NCBI GenBank assembly: GCA_021299715.1
Contig: JAJTEL010000002.1
Location: 492,740 to 556,739, forward strand
Direction: 5' to 3'
DNA length: 64,000 nt
Source of the DNA: Ilumatobacteraceae bacterium
GTDB taxonomy: Bacteria; Actinomycetota; Acidimicrobiia; Acidimicrobiales; Ilumatobacteraceae
Shown here: piece after piece, positions 61,702 through 64,000 of the stretch
How the letters are laid out: every line of letters begins with the position of its first letter
How positions within the stretch are numbered: position 1 is the first letter of the stretch
The notes under the pieces: model-generated
Told to the model about the DNA's origin: nothing
Seen by the model: only the letters and a program-made list of their open reading frames with translations
Databases searched by the model: none
Translations under genes and position numbers: made by a program

Positions 61702-63336
61702 TTATGCGCCCAGCGTGGAAAGGCGCTCTGCGACGTCGACGAATTGCGGATCAAATGATGCGATTCGTTCGAAGAATTGACGCGCTTTGATGATGTTTCC
61801 TTGACGGTCGTAGAGGTCGGCAATCACGAACCATTGACGCAAGTGGTATTCGGCCGGACGTTTCAGGTCGCCAGCAGCCTTCGACAACAAGTCGAGACCT
61901 TCTTGCAACATTCCGCGGTCAGCGTATGAACCAGCCATCACAATGCGACCTTCAGCCAACAATTCTGGATGCGGAGAAGCATCTGCCAATTCACGCCAAT
62001 ACTTCTCAACCATCTGATGATTACCAAGCGCTCGATGGCAATCTGCAATGACGGCGTGATTGAAGATCCATTCGGGATTCAGACGTACTGCAATTTCAAG
62101 TTCTGCGAGCGCACGCTTCCATTGTCCTGCGCGATACAGACAAAGCCCCAACATTTCATGAACTGCAGCAACGTCGGCGTATTCCTTCGACATTGGATTC
62201 AGAATCTTGCGCGCATCTTCGTAACGATGTGCTTCAAACGCCTGCAGTGCTGCTTCGTACCGCTTTAGTGCGCGAACTGATGCGCGCGATCCAATTGCGC
62301 GTTCAAACTCTTCCACCACACTGTCAAGTGCGCGCACCTCTTTGCGACCACCCTTTTGTGTACGCCCTGTTGCCTTTGCACGAATGCCACTGGGGCGACG
62401 AAGTGGACGTGTTGACCCTTCATCAACCCACTCCTCGCGAGAGCGCTCTGGTGGCCCAGACATCTCGCCCGTTGTACGACGGCCACCCGTTCGCATGCTG
62501 ACTTCGTCGGAACGACGTTGCGCAGCCGTACGTGTATCTTCACGACGCGGTCTGTCGTCATCACGACGTGGACGGCGATCGTCACGATCAAAACTCCGAC
62601 CACGCGAAGGCCGGTCGTCATCACGACGTGGACCACGACTTGGGCGATCATCATCACGGCGTGGTCGACGATCATCACGATCAAAACTGCGGCCACGTGA
62701 AGGCCGGTCGTCATCACGACGTGGACCACGAGACGGTCTGTCCTCATCGCGACGTGGACGGCGATCATCACGATCAAAACTGCGACCACGTGAAGGCCGG
62801 TCATCATCACGACGCGGACCACGAGATGGACGGTCATCATCACGGCGTGGTCGACGATCATCACGATCGAAACTGCGACCACGACGCGGACGATCATCAT
62901 CGCGACGTGGACCACGACTCGGCCGGTCATCATCACGACGCGGACGGCGATCATCACGATCAAAGCTGCGACCACGTGAAGGTCTGTCATCATCGCGACG
63001 CGGACCACGAGATGGCCGGTCGTCATCGCGACGGGGACCACGACTTGGCCGGTCGTCACGATCAAAGCTGCGACCACGTGAAGGCCGGTCGTCATCGCGA
63101 CGCGGACCACGAGATGGCCGGTCATCATCACGACGGGGACCACGACTTGGCCGATCATCACGATCAAAACTGCGACCACGTGAAGGCCGGTCGTCATCGC
63201 GACGCGGACCACGAGACGGTCTGTCATCATCTCGGCGAGGCCCGCGCGGACCGCCGGTACCTCGTGAATCGCCGGAGCGGCGTGGGCCTGTCCCCCTGCT
63301 GGGGCGGCCTTGGTTGCTCGGACGGCGTTCAGACAT
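61702..63336 (-). CDS. TPR protein with long Arg/Asp tandem repeats
   Basis: A 544-residue protein in two parts. Residues about 33-266 are tandem repeats of 31-34 residues built from GPRRDDDRPSRG units and seven copies of RSFDRDDR. Residues about 330-544 form TPR-like helices (AAVHEMLGLCLYRAGQWKRALAELE; LNPEWIFNHAVIADCHRALG). The repeat zone mixes Arg and Asp almost equally and should be disordered, perhaps driving RNA binding or condensate formation. It is the first gene after the rRNA operon on the same strand, with TAGCCT 9 bases before the ATG. Function unknown. Confidence 0.85.
   Translation of the reverse strand: MSERRPSNQGRPSRGTGPRRSGDSRGTGGPRGPRRDDDRPSRGPRRDDDRPSRGRSFDRDDRPSRGPRRDDDRPSRGPRRDDDRPSRGRSFDRDDRPSRGPRRDDDRPSRGPRRDDDRPSRGRSFDRDDRRPRRDDDRPSRGPRRDDDRPRRGRSFDRDDRRPRRDDDRPSRGPRRDDDRPSRGRSFDRDDRRPRRDEDRPSRGPRRDDDRPSRGRSFDRDDRRPRRDDDRPSRGPRRDDDRPSRGRSFDRDDRRPRRDDDRPRREDTRTAAQRRSDEVSMRTGGRRTTGEMSGPPERSREEWVDEGSTRPLRRPSGIRAKATGRTQKGGRKEVRALDSVVEEFERAIGSRASVRALKRYEAALQAFEAHRYEDARKILNPMSKEYADVAAVHEMLGLCLYRAGQWKRALAELEIAVRLNPEWIFNHAVIADCHRALGNHQMVEKYWRELADASPHPELLAEGRIVMAGSYADRGMLQEGLDLLSKAAGDLKRPAEYHLRQWFVIADLYDRQGNIIKARQFFERIASFDPQFVDVAERLSTLGA
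62572..63240 (-). repeat. Coding tandem repeat, seven units of 93 or 102 bases
   Basis: In-frame minisatellite inside the TPR gene. The two units nearest the start are about 102 bases and the next five about 93 bases. Synonymous changes between units show they are not all recent copies. It is a probable site of repeat-number variation. Confidence 0.88.
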
Positions 63337-63382
63337 AGGCGCGCAAGGCTAGCGAGCCAAGAGCAAATTACCCCGTAAACAA

Positions 63383-63418
63383 AATAACCCCCGATCCCAT
63401 ATGGGATCGGGGGTTATT
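63383..63418 (-). terminator. Perfect palindromic terminator of the rRNA operon
   Basis: A 36-base perfect inverted repeat, 18 bases per arm with ATAT at the centre. Read on the minus strand it is followed by TTTTG, giving a factor-independent terminator about 12 bases after the 5S gene. Being fully symmetrical, it could also stop transcription entering from the left. Confidence 0.9.
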
Positions 63419-63429
63419 CATTCGAATAA

Positions 63430-63546
<117 letters not shown>

Positions 63547-63616
63547 AATCAATTGTCAATGTGTAGGTGGATCACCCCACAAGGACTCCAGAGCAAGCAC
63601 GAGCACGTTTTTCAAA

Positions 63617-64000
<384 letters not shown>

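Noticed and set aside
62572..63240. Regular repeats that could suggest a CRISPR array
   Set aside because: The units are contiguous and in-frame, with no unique spacers and no cas genes.
62265..63352. Long open frames on both strands across the repeat region, encoding Ser/Arg-, Val/Met- or His/Asp-rich proteins
   Set aside because: The 93/102-base units are multiples of three, so every frame that is open in one unit stays open; only the minus-strand frame joins a recognisable TPR domain.

Overview
This window looks like core chromosome of an actinomycete-line bacterium, most likely of the class Acidimicrobiia or a near relative. The lineage evidence is a WhiB protein, a GarA-like FHA protein next to gcvH, two MerR genes and a bifunctional nuclease, the DprE1/DprE2 and UbiA-type decaprenyl-phosphate sugar genes, a DUF4193-like acidic zinc protein, and two blocks in the gene order known from Mycobacterium (Rv1692-Rv1711-like and Rv1822-Rv1832-like). 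Base composition is moderate rather than high G+C. Genes are tightly packed. I see no insertion sequence, prophage or CRISPR array, and no gene-free stretch longer than 300 bases.

Layout. 1-10.4 kb: HelY helicase (cut at the left edge), a lone diacylglycerol-kinase-type C-terminal domain, an M20 amidohydrolase, a double-domain ThyX-fold protein, an acidic zinc protein with a small gene and a GNAT enzyme, a crotonase, an RG-rich protein, a gamma-carbonic-anhydrase-fold protein and PrmA. 10.4-23.6 kb: WhiB, threonine aldolase, a zinc-finger protein and a PLP decarboxylase; then the glycine cleavage region, with a tandem glycine riboswitch before gcvP on the plus strand and gcvH-garA-merR-bfn-merR-gcvT on the minus strand; then pgsA, an SDR, a HIT protein, a SRAP protein and tRNA-Pro. 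23.6-28.2 kb: der, a DUF512 radical-SAM protein, ispH and a CopD-like membrane protein. 28.2-41.9 kb: acyl-CoA dehydrogenase, AMP ligase, GDPD, then an LLM monooxygenase / HLDK amidohydrolase / NitT-Tau-type ABC transporter cluster beside a creatininase; a CrtI-like oxidoreductase, a phosphoribosyltransferase, a second crotonase and an AlkA glycosylase.

41.9-46.8 kb is a cell-envelope block: a PIG-V-like glycosyltransferase, DprE2, DprE1, UbiA-type phosphoribosyltransferase and an HAD phosphatase. Together these could make decaprenyl-phospho-arabinose and use it. 46.8-61.7 kb is housekeeping: aroA, rluB, scpB, scpA, trpS, an HD protein, xerD, a NUDIX hydrolase, pyrG, recN, nadK, tlyA, an HAD-IIA phosphatase, a DUF1015 protein, class I aldolase and an SSB-like OB-fold protein. 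The right end holds a TPR protein with long Arg/Asp tandem repeats, a perfect palindromic terminator, 5S rRNA and the 3' part of 23S rRNA, all read from the minus strand.

The most striking recurrent signal is regulatory. In more than twenty places a TANNNT (-10) hexamer lies 6-8 bases before the start codon, with no room for a Shine-Dalgarno site, so many mRNAs here are probably leaderless. This pattern fixes many start codons, and it predicts an AUC start codon for the AlkA gene, whose conserved N-terminus has no ordinary start codon. Other points of interest are a ThyX-fold protein with its signature motif divided between two halves, a carbonic-anhydrase-like protein with a zinc-ligand His changed to Glu, a GarA homologue with a zinc ribbon in place of the phospho-acceptor tail, DprE1 with Thr at the benzothiazinone-target Cys, and a possible N-heterocycle uptake and ring-opening locus.
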